From Akkermansiaceae bacterium (GTDB lineage: Bacteria; Verrucomicrobiota; Verrucomicrobiia; Verrucomicrobiales; Akkermansiaceae): 10,365 nt of DNA. Shown here in pieces: positions 1 to 6,588 of this stretch. The notes beneath the pieces were generated by a model. That model did no database searches. It was not told where the DNA came from and saw only the letters and a list, made by a program, of their open reading frames with translations. The translations under genes were made by a program, and so were the position numbers. The stretch spans positions 1-10,365 of the forward strand of contig JARFRT010000163.1 of the NCBI GenBank assembly GCA_029287105.1, in the 5' to 3' direction. Position 1 is the first letter of the stretch. The number at the start of each line of letters is the position of its first letter.

Positions 1-459
1 GAACAAGGACATGGCGATACCGATGTAGCCCGTTACAAGTCCGGCGATGGCCATGCCTTTTCCTGCGACGGCTACCGGGCTGCTTTTGATTTTCTTGAGT
101 GACATGTGCCCGCAAATCACCGCAGGCAGTCCGAAGAGACCACCGAGCCAACAGGTCATGACGGCAAGAATCCCACACACCAGACTGGCAATGGAGAGCC
201 CGTCCGTGGGGATGGTTCCCTGATAGGGAGGCTGGCCGGCATAGGTCTGCGGCGTGGCGTAGGGGGTGGTCCCGGCAACTTGGGTCCCGGCGGAGGGCTG
301 GAACTCGGGTACGTCATTGAGCGGTAACCAGTCGGCCATGCCTTCGCGCCAGATGATGGTCGTGTTGTCAATTTGGCCGGAGGAAATGAGATTGTGGATT
401 TCCAAATCGGAAACCGGACCGTGTTGTGTGTTGTCTTTGCCGTAAAACCAGTCTGCCAT
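1..459 (-). CDS. GYF_2 + DUF4190 domain membrane protein (3' end cut by window edge)
   Basis: Reading the minus strand from the ATG at 459-457 gives 153 open codons to the left edge. Residues 1-52 form a GYF_2 domain: an N-terminal WFYGKDNTQHGP segment, a central ISSGQI and the closing WREGMADWLPL. In other proteins such domains are thought to bind peptides. A Pro/Gln/Tyr-rich linker follows (about 53-84). Next comes a DUF4190-like segment with a hydrophobic helix (about 89-116), the motif GHMSLKKIK (118-125) and the start of a second helix (about 135-153). This architecture is common in PVC and Bacteroidota genomes; its biochemical role is unknown. It is probably an inner-membrane protein with a cytoplasmic N-terminus. 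No Shine-Dalgarno motif is visible. The start is chosen because GYF_2 proteins normally begin right at the W-[FY]-Y motif. Confidence 0.85.
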   Translation of the reverse strand, partial: MADWFYGKDNTQHGPVSDLEIHNLISSGQIDNTTIIWREGMADWLPLNDVPEFQPSAGTQVAGTTPYATPQTYAGQPPYQGTIPTDGLSIASLVCGILAVMTCWLGGLFGLPAVICGHMSLKKIKSSPVAVAGKGMAIAGLVTGYIGIAMSLF

Positions 460-630
460 GGTGCGGGAAGCATCCCCGATATGGCGGGGTGATGCAATGC
501 TGAATTTGCGAAGGCCTCTGCTCTTGGGCGCTTTTAAGGCTCGGCACGCCTGATCATAAGTTCTGGGCTTCAAACCCCAAATACCAAGGGGAGTGAGAAA
601 ATTTTAAATTTTAAATTTGAAATCGGAAAG

Positions 631-695
631 CCAAGGCGAACAGGCTTCGACTGGAAATACTTCCGTGTATTTTGCCTAGGGGCTATTTGCCTTGG
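631..695. repeat. Nested inverted repeat / stem-loop
   Basis: CCAAGGC at 631-637 is complementary to GCCTTGG at 689-695. Inside this is a second hairpin, AAATAC (655-660) with GTATTT (667-672) around a 6-nt loop. The short stems and the lack of a T-run argue against a standard intrinsic terminator. It may be part of a dispersed repeat element. Confidence 0.35.
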
Positions 696-702
696 GCGAT
701 CT

Positions 703-734
703 CCACTTCGTTCCGGTTCCACTTCGATCCGGTT
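703..734. repeat. 16-bp tandem duplication
   Basis: CCACTTCGTTCCGGTT (703-718) is followed directly by CCACTTCGATCCGGTT (719-734). The copies differ at one base (T711 versus A727). It is non-coding, so it is either a slippage product or part of the neighbouring repeat cluster. Confidence 0.7.
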
Positions 735-757
735 GTCCCTTCCGTGGTTCCCCAATG

Positions 758-965
758 AACTGGCAACCCAAGCCGCAACCCAAGTCTTCCTTTCGCGCAT
801 TTCGTCTTTTTTCGCGGTCAAAAACCAACTGGCAACCCAAGTCCCCCATCCGCAAAATCCGCCCGATTCGCGGTTTGAAAAAAATGAACCAGCAAGCCAC
901 TTGTCGCGCCGTAGTTTGAGGCTGGGAGGAAGCCCGCAACCCAAGAATTTCGCGGTTCGAAAATT
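758..965. repeat. Interspersed short repeats (GCAACCCAAG and TTCGCGGT phrases)
   Basis: The phrase GCAACCCAAG occurs four times (763-772, 775-784, 832-841, 936-945). Two copies are preceded by AACTG (758 and 827), giving a longer shared AACTGGCAACCCAAG. TTCGCGGT occurs three times (811-818, 867-874, 949-956), each followed within a few bases by an A-run. On the minus strand the order reads as ACCGCGAA... followed by CTTGGGTTGC. It is not a CRISPR: the repeats are short and degenerate, and spacing is irregular (56 and 82 bp between TTCGCGGT copies). The phrases resemble the short degenerate intergenic words I associate with PVC genomes; that resemblance is from memory. Confidence 0.6.
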
Positions 966-1046
966 CCGGGTTTGGTGGCGGCACTGTTCATCCGGCTGGG
1001 ATTTTGGGATTGCGTAAGTCATTTCTGCGGCACTTAATCGCCGGGT

Positions 1047-2912
1047 ATGACGACGCTGGCAATCGCCCTGGGGGCATTCATTCTTTATATTCTGGCCTAC
1101 AACACGTATGGCAAGTGGCTCGGGCAGAAGATCTTCAAGCTCGACGCCACGGCCAGGGTGCCGTCGGTCGAACTGGAGGATGGCAACGATTATGTGCCGA
1201 CCAGCAAGGGGGTCGTTTTTGGCCACCACTTCACCTCGATTGCGGGGACCGGGCCGATTGTCGGGCCGGCCCTGGCGGTGATGTGGGGGTGGGTGCCGGC
1301 ATTGCTCTGGGTGTTGTTCGGGTCGATTTTCATCGGGGCCGTACACGACTTCGGTGCGCTGATCGTGTCGATGCGCAACAAGGGCCACACCGTGGGCGAT
1401 ATTGCCGGGCGGGTGATATCGCCGCGGGTGCGTGTGCTGTTTCTGCTGATCCTGTTTATGGCGCTGACCATTGTGCTGGCGATTTTCGGTCTGGTGATTG
1501 CGGCGGTGTTCAAGGCCTACCCGCAGTCGATAGCCCCTTGTTTGTTCCAGATCCCACTGGCGGTGGTGATTGGCCTGCTGATTCACCGAAAGGGCGGCAA
1601 CATCCTGCTGGCCTCGGTGATTGCCCTGGTGCTGATGTATCTCTCGGTCCTTTACGGTGACAGCGGCTGGCTCGGGCAGATGAACAATTATCTCAAGGAC
1701 TGGGAGCTGATGACCTGGGTCAGCGTGTTGCTGGTTTATTCCTACATCGCTTCCGTGCTGCCGGTTTGGACGCTGCTGCAGCCGCGCGACTATATCAACT
1801 CACTGCAGTTGCTCAGTGCGCTTGGCCTCATCGTGGTGGGACTTGTCGTCGCGGGCCTGTTCGGTGGAGCTGCCGTGGATGGCGTCCGCCCGGCCCTCGA
1901 GATCGCTGCGCCGAAGTTGGAATCGTCTCTGGAGGCGAAGCAACTGCCGATGATTTTCCCCTTCCTGTTCATTACGATCGCCTGCGGCGCCATCGCGGGT
2001 TTCCACTGTCTGGTGTCGTCCGGCACGTCTTCCAAGCAACTGCGCTGTGAAACTGACGCCCGCTTTGTGGGTTATGGTTCGATGCTGACCGAGGGCTTTC
2101 TCGCGGTGCTGGTCATCCTCGCCTGTGTGGCCGGTCTGGGTCTGGGCATTGGCGATGGTGACGGGGGTGTCTTGCTCGGTGCCGATGCCTGGGATGCGCG
2201 TTACACGGGATGGACCACGATGAGTGGACTGGGGGCCAAGGTGGGCGCCTTCGTCGATGGCTCGGCTAATTTTCTCAAGGCACTCGGGATTTCCGCCGGC
2301 TTCGCCACTGCGTTGATGGGGGTGTTTGTCGCGTCATTTGCCGCGACCACGCTCGATACCGCCTGTCGCCTCCAACGCTATGTTGTGCAGGAACTCGCGG
2401 CGAGCCTGGTCAGGCGCAAACCCGACGATCTTTCCGGGCGGTCACCCGCGCACACCATCACCCTGAGCAGCAATCCACTGACGTGGCTGGTCAACAAACA
2501 TGGTGCCACGATTTTTGCCATCGCGGTGGCGTGGTGGATGGCATCCCTGCCGTCTGCCGTCGATAAGCCGGCCGGGACCGGGGGGCTGATCCTTTGGCCG
2601 CTGTTCGGGGCCATCAACCAACTTCTGGGCGGTCTCGCATTTCTCGTGATCATCTTCTGGATGCGCCGCCAGCGGATGCCGCTCTGGTTTGTCGTCGTGC
2701 CGGCCGTGTTCATGTTGATCCTGCCGGCCTGGGCCATGGCCTACCAGATCTTTGGCCAGGCCATCGGCTCGACCCAGAGCTGGCTCGAGCAAGGTCGCTG
2801 GCTGCTGGTCGCCATCGGCTCGCTTTCCCTTGTCCTGGAAGCCTGGATGATCATTGAGGCACTTGCCGCCTGGAAGGCATTGGCAAAGTCCCCGGATGGC
2901 ACGGACCGGTAG
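1047..2912 (+). CDS. cstA: CstA-family carbon starvation protein (peptide/pyruvate transporter)
   Basis: A 621-residue multi-spanning inner-membrane protein. Characterised relatives are E. coli CstA (peptide and pyruvate uptake during carbon starvation) and BtsT (pyruvate import). Family signatures run in order: an N-terminal helix ending in YGKWLGQKIF (21-30); NDYVPTSKGVVFGHHF (47-62) followed by SIAGTGPIVGPA (64-75); DFGALIVSMRNKG (101-113); WTLLQPRDYIN (241-251); GAIAGFHCLVSSGTSSKQL (314-332); GYGSMLTEG (342-350); and FAATTLDTACRLQRYV (431-446). It is about 80-100 residues shorter than the E. coli proteins, mostly at the C-terminus. The chosen ATG places the first helix in the usual position. 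No Shine-Dalgarno motif precedes it. The small partner YbdD is not present downstream. The exact substrate cannot be told from sequence. Confidence 0.95.
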   Translation: MTTLAIALGAFILYILAYNTYGKWLGQKIFKLDATARVPSVELEDGNDYVPTSKGVVFGHHFTSIAGTGPIVGPALAVMWGWVPALLWVLFGSIFIGAVHDFGALIVSMRNKGHTVGDIAGRVISPRVRVLFLLILFMALTIVLAIFGLVIAAVFKAYPQSIAPCLFQIPLAVVIGLLIHRKGGNILLASVIALVLMYLSVLYGDSGWLGQMNNYLKDWELMTWVSVLLVYSYIASVLPVWTLLQPRDYINSLQLLSALGLIVVGLVVAGLFGGAAVDGVRPALEIAAPKLESSLEAKQLPMIFPFLFITIACGAIAGFHCLVSSGTSSKQLRCETDARFVGYGSMLTEGFLAVLVILACVAGLGLGIGDGDGGVLLGADAWDARYTGWTTMSGLGAKVGAFVDGSANFLKALGISAGFATALMGVFVASFAATTLDTACRLQRYVVQELAASLVRRKPDDLSGRSPAHTITLSSNPLTWLVNKHGATIFAIAVAWWMASLPSAVDKPAGTGGLILWPLFGAINQLLGGLAFLVIIFWMRRQRMPLWFVVVPAVFMLILPAWAMAYQIFGQAIGSTQSWLEQGRWLLVAIGSLSLVLEAWMIIEALAAWKALAKSPDGTDR

Positions 2913-3191
2913 TTGGCGGTCAACACGGGTTGGCCCGACGCGACGACCCACCGCAGCGCGGCGCCCGGTGCCCGGCCACCTTGCCGTTGATCGGGACACG
3001 CATCATGATTGGGGGAATGTGACTGCTTTGCTTTGTCTGTAGATAGGACAGCTTGACCCTATGGACAGCTCCGTTTGTCATGCAGTCCAAACTGTTCGTT
3101 ACCAGGTAATAAAAAAGGCACACGATGATCCAAAACACTGAAATTGAGAGGGTGATGAGGGCTGGTTGGGTGGTTAGGTGATTAGGTTAAC

Positions 3192-3229
3192 TTGAATGTT
3201 TGATTTCATTGATCATAAGGATTTATTCT
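3192..3229 (+). promoter_or_regulatory. Possible sigma-70 promoter in an AT-rich pocket
   Basis: Two overlapping readings are possible. TTGATT (3200-3205) with TATTCT (3224-3229) has an 18-bp spacer. TTGAAT (3192-3197) with CATAAG (3214-3219) has a 16-bp spacer. Either would start RNA around 3226-3238, upstream of the hairpins and terminator ending at 3508. The matches are imperfect and the main support is AT-richness in a GC-rich setting. Confidence 0.25.
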
Positions 3230-3236
3230 CTTTTAC

Positions 3237-3508
3237 GGCAACTGAAATGGTTCGGTCCGGCGTCATTTGCCAAGAGCCGTTTGGCTTGCTAGCTATTCCC
3301 GCGGCGGTGCGCGTATCGCGCCGATGACTTCCGTGCCAGCGGTCATGTCGATTGAGTGCCTGCACCCACCGCCCCATCCCTGCCGGGGCTTGCCGGAATG
3401 AGAATGCTCATTCGGCGCAGGCGCTGGCTGATATCCTTTTCTGAGGGCACTCCGTGTCACAGTTGCATTTGGGCCGCAGTCTTCCCCGTGAAGGCTGCGG
3501 TCCTTTTT
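3237..3508 (+). ncRNA. Candidate structured small RNA or terminated 5' leader (family unknown)
   Basis: About 270 nt lie between a promoter-like segment and a strong intrinsic terminator, without a credible ORF. The stretch contains GCGCG/CGCGC, then GCCGGAATGAG (3392-3402) paired with CTCATTCGGC (3407-3416) around an AATG loop with one bulged G. GGCAC (3446-3450) pairs with GTGTC (3454-3458), and the terminator stem follows. I looked for signature sequences of RNase P RNA, tmRNA, SRP RNA, 6S RNA and the TPP, cobalamin, FMN and glycine riboswitches, and recognised none. It could be a trans-acting RNA, or an attenuator for the gene cluster starting at 3571. The 5' end is a guess. Confidence 0.3.
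3471..3508 (+). terminator. Strong intrinsic terminator
   Basis: The left arm 3471-3484 (GGGCCGCAGTCTTC) pairs with 3490-3503 (GAAGGCTGCGGTCC). This is a 14-bp stem with two G-T pairs and no mismatches, closing a 5-nt loop (CCCGT). Five T's follow at 3504-3508. It ends 62 bp before the ATG at 3571, so it lies in front of a gene on the same strand. It may end cstA read-through or a small RNA, or act as an attenuator. Confidence 0.75.
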
Positions 3509-3570
3509 CCTCGCTTCGCAGGGAGTTTGGTCTAGACATGACGGGATCGTTTGAGTAGTTTTCACACCCC

Positions 3571-4287
3571 ATGCGCGTTCTACTAATGAGCCTCCTTATG
3601 CTGGGTTGTGCAGGCCTTTCGGGGCTGGCCCCAGCGGCTGATGCCGCGCCTTCCGCCGGCAGCCGCTACCACGTCATCCTGTGTGGCGGCCCGGCATTGA
3701 GAAAATGGGAAAATTTCCGCATCGAGAGAGATCAGCACGACCGCTGGTGGGCGAATTTTGTCCGCGCCTCGACGTTGCGGATGGTGGAGATCCGGCGTGC
3801 GTATGGGAAAACCGCGAACATCACCTGGATCGTCTACCGGCAAGGGTATGCCCAGCGCGGGCGTGAGGATGGCAAGCCCTATACCACCTGGCTGACCGAG
3901 CTGGCCGCCAAGAGAAATGTCAGCCTGATCTGGGTGTCTGACGGCACCGGCGCGATCAACGCAATCAACCGCCACCCGTCCGGTTCGATCATCAGCTTCG
4001 ATTTTTTCGGGCATTCGAACAAGTACTGTTTCCTGCTCGATTACAGTGCCGAAATCATGGGTGCCAGCAAGGCATGGATTCATCAGGACGATCTCGCGCG
4101 CATTCGGCGCGGCGTGTTTGCCCGGAACTCGCAGTGCCAGAGTTGGGGTTGCCATACCGGCGAAAGTATGAGCGCCTACTGGAAACGAGCCACCGGCCAG
4201 ACGATGATCGGCGCCAAGGGTAAAACCAACTACGAACCCATCAGCCAGGGGAACATGCCCTCGGTTTCGGGGAGCTGGGTGCGCTAG
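3571..4287 (+). CDS. Secreted protein with possible His/Cys (caspase/CHAT-like) dyad
   Basis: 238 residues, no named family that I recognise. The N-terminus is a signal peptide: MRV, then a hydrophobic run to about residue 20, with likely cleavage after APAADA (20-25). LGC at 11-13 is a weak lipobox alternative. The mature part alternates hydrophobic strands and helices: YHVILCGG (33-40), NITWIVYRQGY (83-93), NVSLIWVSDG (116-125), SIISFDFFGHSN (139-150), and CQSWGCHTGESMSAYW (189-204). A strand ending in G-H (H148), followed about 45 residues later by a small-Cys-x-x-G loop (C194) and an amphipathic W..ATG helix, resembles the His and Cys motifs of clan CD folds (caspase, CHAT, DUF4347). That is an inference from pattern alone. 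It heads a co-directional cluster, 36 bp before bioB. There is no clear Shine-Dalgarno motif; an ATG at 3586 would shorten the signal peptide too much. Confidence 0.8.
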   Translation: MRVLLMSLLMLGCAGLSGLAPAADAAPSAGSRYHVILCGGPALRKWENFRIERDQHDRWWANFVRASTLRMVEIRRAYGKTANITWIVYRQGYAQRGREDGKPYTTWLTELAAKRNVSLIWVSDGTGAINAINRHPSGSIISFDFFGHSNKYCFLLDYSAEIMGASKAWIHQDDLARIRRGVFARNSQCQSWGCHTGESMSAYWKRATGQTMIGAKGKTNYEPISQGNMPSVSGSWVR

Positions 4288-4323
4288 GCAAACAACAATC
4301 ATTCACACCAACCACCACCATTT

Positions 4324-5319
4324 ATGAAATACGACGAACTCAAACGCATCTACGACCTTCCGTTTTTCGAGCTGTTCCAGAAAGCCCGCGAAGTCCACGT
4401 GGCCAACTGGTCGGGAAACGAAATTCAACTCTGCACGCTGCTGTCGATCAAGACCGGTGGCTGCTCGGAAGATTGTTCGTACTGTTCCCAATCCTCCCGT
4501 CATAAGTCGGAGCTGCAACGCGAACCCCTGATGGAGCTCGATGCCGTGATGGAACGGGCGACGGCAGCTCGCAACAGCGGCGCCACACGCTTCTGCATGG
4601 GGGCGGCCTGGAAAGGCGTGCAGACCGGGACAAGGCAGTTCAATGAAGTGCTCGAAATCGTCCGCAACGTCGCCAAGCTTGACATGGAGGTCTGTGTCAC
4701 CCTCGGTGAGCTCGGACCCGATGAAGCCAAGCAACTGAAAGATGCGGGCGTCACCGCCTACAACCATAACCTGGACACGTCCCGTGAACACTACCCGAAT
4801 ATTGTGACGTCCCACACCTATGACGACCGACTGAAAACCATCCGCCACGCGCAGGACGCCGGCATGAGCGTCTGTTGCGGCGGTATCCTGGGACTTGGCG
4901 AAACCGTGGAGGACCGGCTCAAAATGATCGAGGTCATCTCCGAGTTCAACCCGCAACCGGAAAGTGTGCCGATCAACTCACTGATGCCCATGCCGGGAAC
5001 TCCCCTGGCCGAGGCACACTCGGTGGATATTTTCGATGTCATCAAAATGGTTGCCGTGGCCCGCATCGCCTGCCCGAAGGCGAAGGTCCGCCTGTCGGCA
5101 GGCCGCAGCCAGATGAGCGAGGAAGGCCAGACGATGTGCTTCTACGCCGGCGCCAACTCGATCTTCTACGGAGAAAAATTGCTCACGACCGAGAACTCCG
5201 CCATTCAAAGGGACCTGAGCCTGATTGGGAAACTCGAAATCAATCCGTTGAAGCCGAATCTGGACATGGATGCTCCCGAGGTTGAGTGCGACCGGGAGCT
5301 TGCTCCCTGTTGCGAGTAG
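4324..5319 (+). CDS. bioB: Biotin synthase
   Basis: 331 residues, near the usual BioB length. This radical-SAM enzyme inserts sulfur into dethiobiotin, the last step of biotin synthesis, in the cytoplasm. The SAM-binding [4Fe-4S] motif is C47-SED-C51-SY-C54. The ligands of the second, sulfur-donating cluster are all in place: C91 (FCMGAAW), C124 (MEVCVTLG), C184 (SVCCGGILGLGE) and R256 (VRLSAGR). YNHNLDTSREHY (146-157) and NSLMPMPGTPL (218-228) are further family signatures. The C-terminus carries a variable Cys-containing tail (ECDRELAPCCE). An A/C-rich leader precedes the ATG, with no Shine-Dalgarno motif. It sits between the secreted His/Cys protein and a ketoacyl synthase; no other bio gene is in view. 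Confidence 0.97.
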   Translation: MKYDELKRIYDLPFFELFQKAREVHVANWSGNEIQLCTLLSIKTGGCSEDCSYCSQSSRHKSELQREPLMELDAVMERATAARNSGATRFCMGAAWKGVQTGTRQFNEVLEIVRNVAKLDMEVCVTLGELGPDEAKQLKDAGVTAYNHNLDTSREHYPNIVTSHTYDDRLKTIRHAQDAGMSVCCGGILGLGETVEDRLKMIEVISEFNPQPESVPINSLMPMPGTPLAEAHSVDIFDVIKMVAVARIACPKAKVRLSAGRSQMSEEGQTMCFYAGANSIFYGEKLLTTENSAIQRDLSLIGKLEINPLKPNLDMDAPEVECDRELAPCCE

Positions 5320-5337
5320 GCCGAGGGCTCCCGGAGC
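5294..5337 (+). repeat. Cluster of complementary arms at the bioB-synthase junction
   Basis: GGGAGC (5294-5299) pairs with GCTCCC (5302-5307) inside the last codons of bioB. GCTC (5327-5330) pairs with GAGC (5334-5337) in the 27-bp gap, just before the next ATG. The first arm could also pair with GGCTCCC at 5326-5332, so alternative folds are possible around the bioB stop codon. No T-run follows, so it does not look like a terminator. It may affect translation of the downstream gene, or be chance in GC-rich DNA. Confidence 0.3.
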
Positions 5338-5346
5338 TTTGTAGCC

Positions 5347-6588
5347 ATGAACATCGCCATCACCGGCATTGGCCTGACCAGCGGTCTGGGCGACGGTGCG
5401 CAGACCCATGCGGACAAAATATCCGCCGGCCAACACGCCTTGCGGCCGCTCTCCGGGTTGTTTGGCGAGGGGTCGGAGTTTGCCCGCCTGAATGCCGCGT
5501 GGATCGAAAACAGAGAGCTGATGCTGTCCCGCAAGTGGGCACCGGCGTCGATGCTCTCGTTGCATGTGGCCAAGCAGGCCGTCGCCGATGCCGGCCTGAC
5601 CGGCGCGGATCTTGCCGACGCCGCGGTGATCGTCGGCAGCAGCCGCGGCAATGTCGCCGGCTGGGTGTCGCCGTGGCCAACCCGGCGACCGTTCGATCTG
5701 ATGGCCGCCAGCAACTCGATGCACGGCGAGCTCGCGTCAGCCGTCAGTATCGAGCTCGGTATCCGCGGCCCGTGGCAGGTGATTTCCAGTGGCTGCGCCG
5801 CCAGCCTCGACGCCATGGGCATGGCCTGGATGATGCTCCGCCAGGGGATCGTGAAACGTGCCATCGTCATTGGTGTGGAACTACCCCTGATCCCCGAGGT
5901 GCTGCAGGCCTACGAGCGCACCGGCGTGTTAGCCACCGGCCCGGTCAACGATCCTTACTCGCCGGACGCGGGTGGATTTTTCCCCGGGGAAGCAGGCGCC
6001 GCCGTGGTGCTGGAATCAGTTGCCGCCCTGTGTGAACGCCGCCAGGCGATGGAGTCAGCCTACCCCGGCGGGCACCTCACCTCGGAAAACACACCCGACG
6101 CCGTGGCGCTCTCGCTGATCCAGATGACCGGCTACTGGTGTAACTCGGATGCGGCGTCTCCCATTGGTATGCCCGCCGACGGTGCCGGCCTGCGCGATTG
6201 CCTGACCATGGCGACCGACGACCTTGCTGGCGAACCCGACATTGCCGCGATTTGCCCGCACGCCAGCGGCACCCTGCTCCACGGCAAAGCCGAACTCGCC
6301 GCCCTGCGCGCCGCATTGCCGGATGATCGCCGCATTTCCCTGCACCCGCTGAAGCCGTTTACCGGTCACACGGTGGGTGCCAGCGGCATCCTCGACTGTG
6401 CCATCCTCGCCCATTACCTCCGCGACAGCCAACTGCCGCCCAACCTGCCCGGCAACACCTGCCCGGGTGCTCCGTTTTCACTCAAGCCTAACATCCTGTC
6501 GCGGGACGGCTCGACCGTGCTGAAAATCGCGGTCGGCATGGGCGGGCATAACTCGATTGTTTCCTTCCGATCACCGACACGGCCATGA
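5347..6588 (+). CDS. Beta-ketoacyl-[acyl-carrier-protein] synthase family protein
   Basis: 413 residues, the size of FabF/FabB-type (KAS I/II) condensing enzymes, which extend an acyl-ACP by decarboxylating malonyl-ACP. The catalytic set is intact: nucleophile C150 (ISSGCAASLDAMG), H305 (PHASGT, usually PHGTGT) and K336/H341 (KPFTGHTVGASG). The N-terminal ITGIGLTSGLGDG and the ending VGMGGHNSIV (Gly-rich loop near the active site) also fit. The 200-300 region is divergent, so this is unlikely to be the housekeeping FabF. It starts 27 bp after bioB; upstream GGAG lies about 12 bp from the ATG, a poor Shine-Dalgarno. Possible roles are pimeloyl-precursor synthesis for biotin, or a secondary fatty-acid or polyketide-like product. 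Context hints at the first, but a small condensing enzyme cannot be assigned from sequence alone. Confidence 0.9.
   Translation: MNIAITGIGLTSGLGDGAQTHADKISAGQHALRPLSGLFGEGSEFARLNAAWIENRELMLSRKWAPASMLSLHVAKQAVADAGLTGADLADAAVIVGSSRGNVAGWVSPWPTRRPFDLMAASNSMHGELASAVSIELGIRGPWQVISSGCAASLDAMGMAWMMLRQGIVKRAIVIGVELPLIPEVLQAYERTGVLATGPVNDPYSPDAGGFFPGEAGAAVVLESVAALCERRQAMESAYPGGHLTSENTPDAVALSLIQMTGYWCNSDAASPIGMPADGAGLRDCLTMATDDLAGEPDIAAICPHASGTLLHGKAELAALRAALPDDRRISLHPLKPFTGHTVGASGILDCAILAHYLRDSQLPPNLPGNTCPGAPFSLKPNILSRDGSTVLKIAVGMGGHNSIVSFRSPTRP

Larger units (their letters stand above)
460..1046. other. Gene-free region upstream of cstA, rich in short repeats
   Basis: I find no convincing protein gene here. 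The long minus-strand frame across it is the antisense shadow of cstA extended through Arg/Gln/His-rich noise. From left to right it holds: an AT-rich phrase at 599-622 (TTTTAAATTTTAAATTTGAAAT), resembling the short dispersed phrases common between genes in PVC genomes; a stem-loop at 631-695; a 16-bp tandem duplication at 703-734; and interspersed CGCAACCCAAG and TTCGCGGT phrases at 758-965. The cstA promoter must lie here or further upstream, but I see no convincing -35/-10 pair. Confidence 0.6.
2913..3570. other. Gene-free region between cstA and the secreted-protein gene
   Basis: No credible protein gene on either strand. The first ~100 bases are GC-rich. There is no clear terminator directly behind cstA. 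GGACAGCT occurs twice 17 bp apart (3046-3053, 3063-3070). About 3150-3190 is G/T-rich with GG runs, and 3190-3230 is AT-rich and promoter-like. From about 3290 the DNA turns GC-rich and folds into hairpins: GCGCG-TAT-CGCGC near 3310-3322; the stem 3392-3402/3407-3416; a small stem 3446-3458; and a strong terminator at 3471-3508. See the separate entries. Confidence 0.6.

Noticed and set aside
758..965. CRISPR array
   Set aside because: The repeated words are only 8-15 bp, degenerate and irregularly spaced, with no cas genes nearby.
570..1586. Long minus-strand open frame across the repeat region and the 5' part of cstA
   Set aside because: It is rich in Arg, Gln, His and Pro, matches no family, and overlaps the clear CstA coding sequence. 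It is an antisense shadow in GC-rich DNA.
3046..3070. Direct repeat GGACAGCT as a target-site duplication
   Set aside because: The copies are 9 bp apart end to start with no element between them; likely chance.
2920..3138. Minus-strand 72-codon frame with a hydrophobic start
   Set aside because: The composition looks random beyond the first 15 residues (Arg/Gly/Cys-rich end), there is no start signal and no recognisable family.
3150..3190. G-quadruplex in the G/T-rich stretch
   Set aside because: The runs are mostly GG with few GGG, so only a weak two-layer structure could form; not strong enough to call.
3293..3565. Minus-strand 90-codon frame across the hairpin region
   Set aside because: It reads through the terminator stem and hairpins, has low-complexity composition and no recognisable domain.
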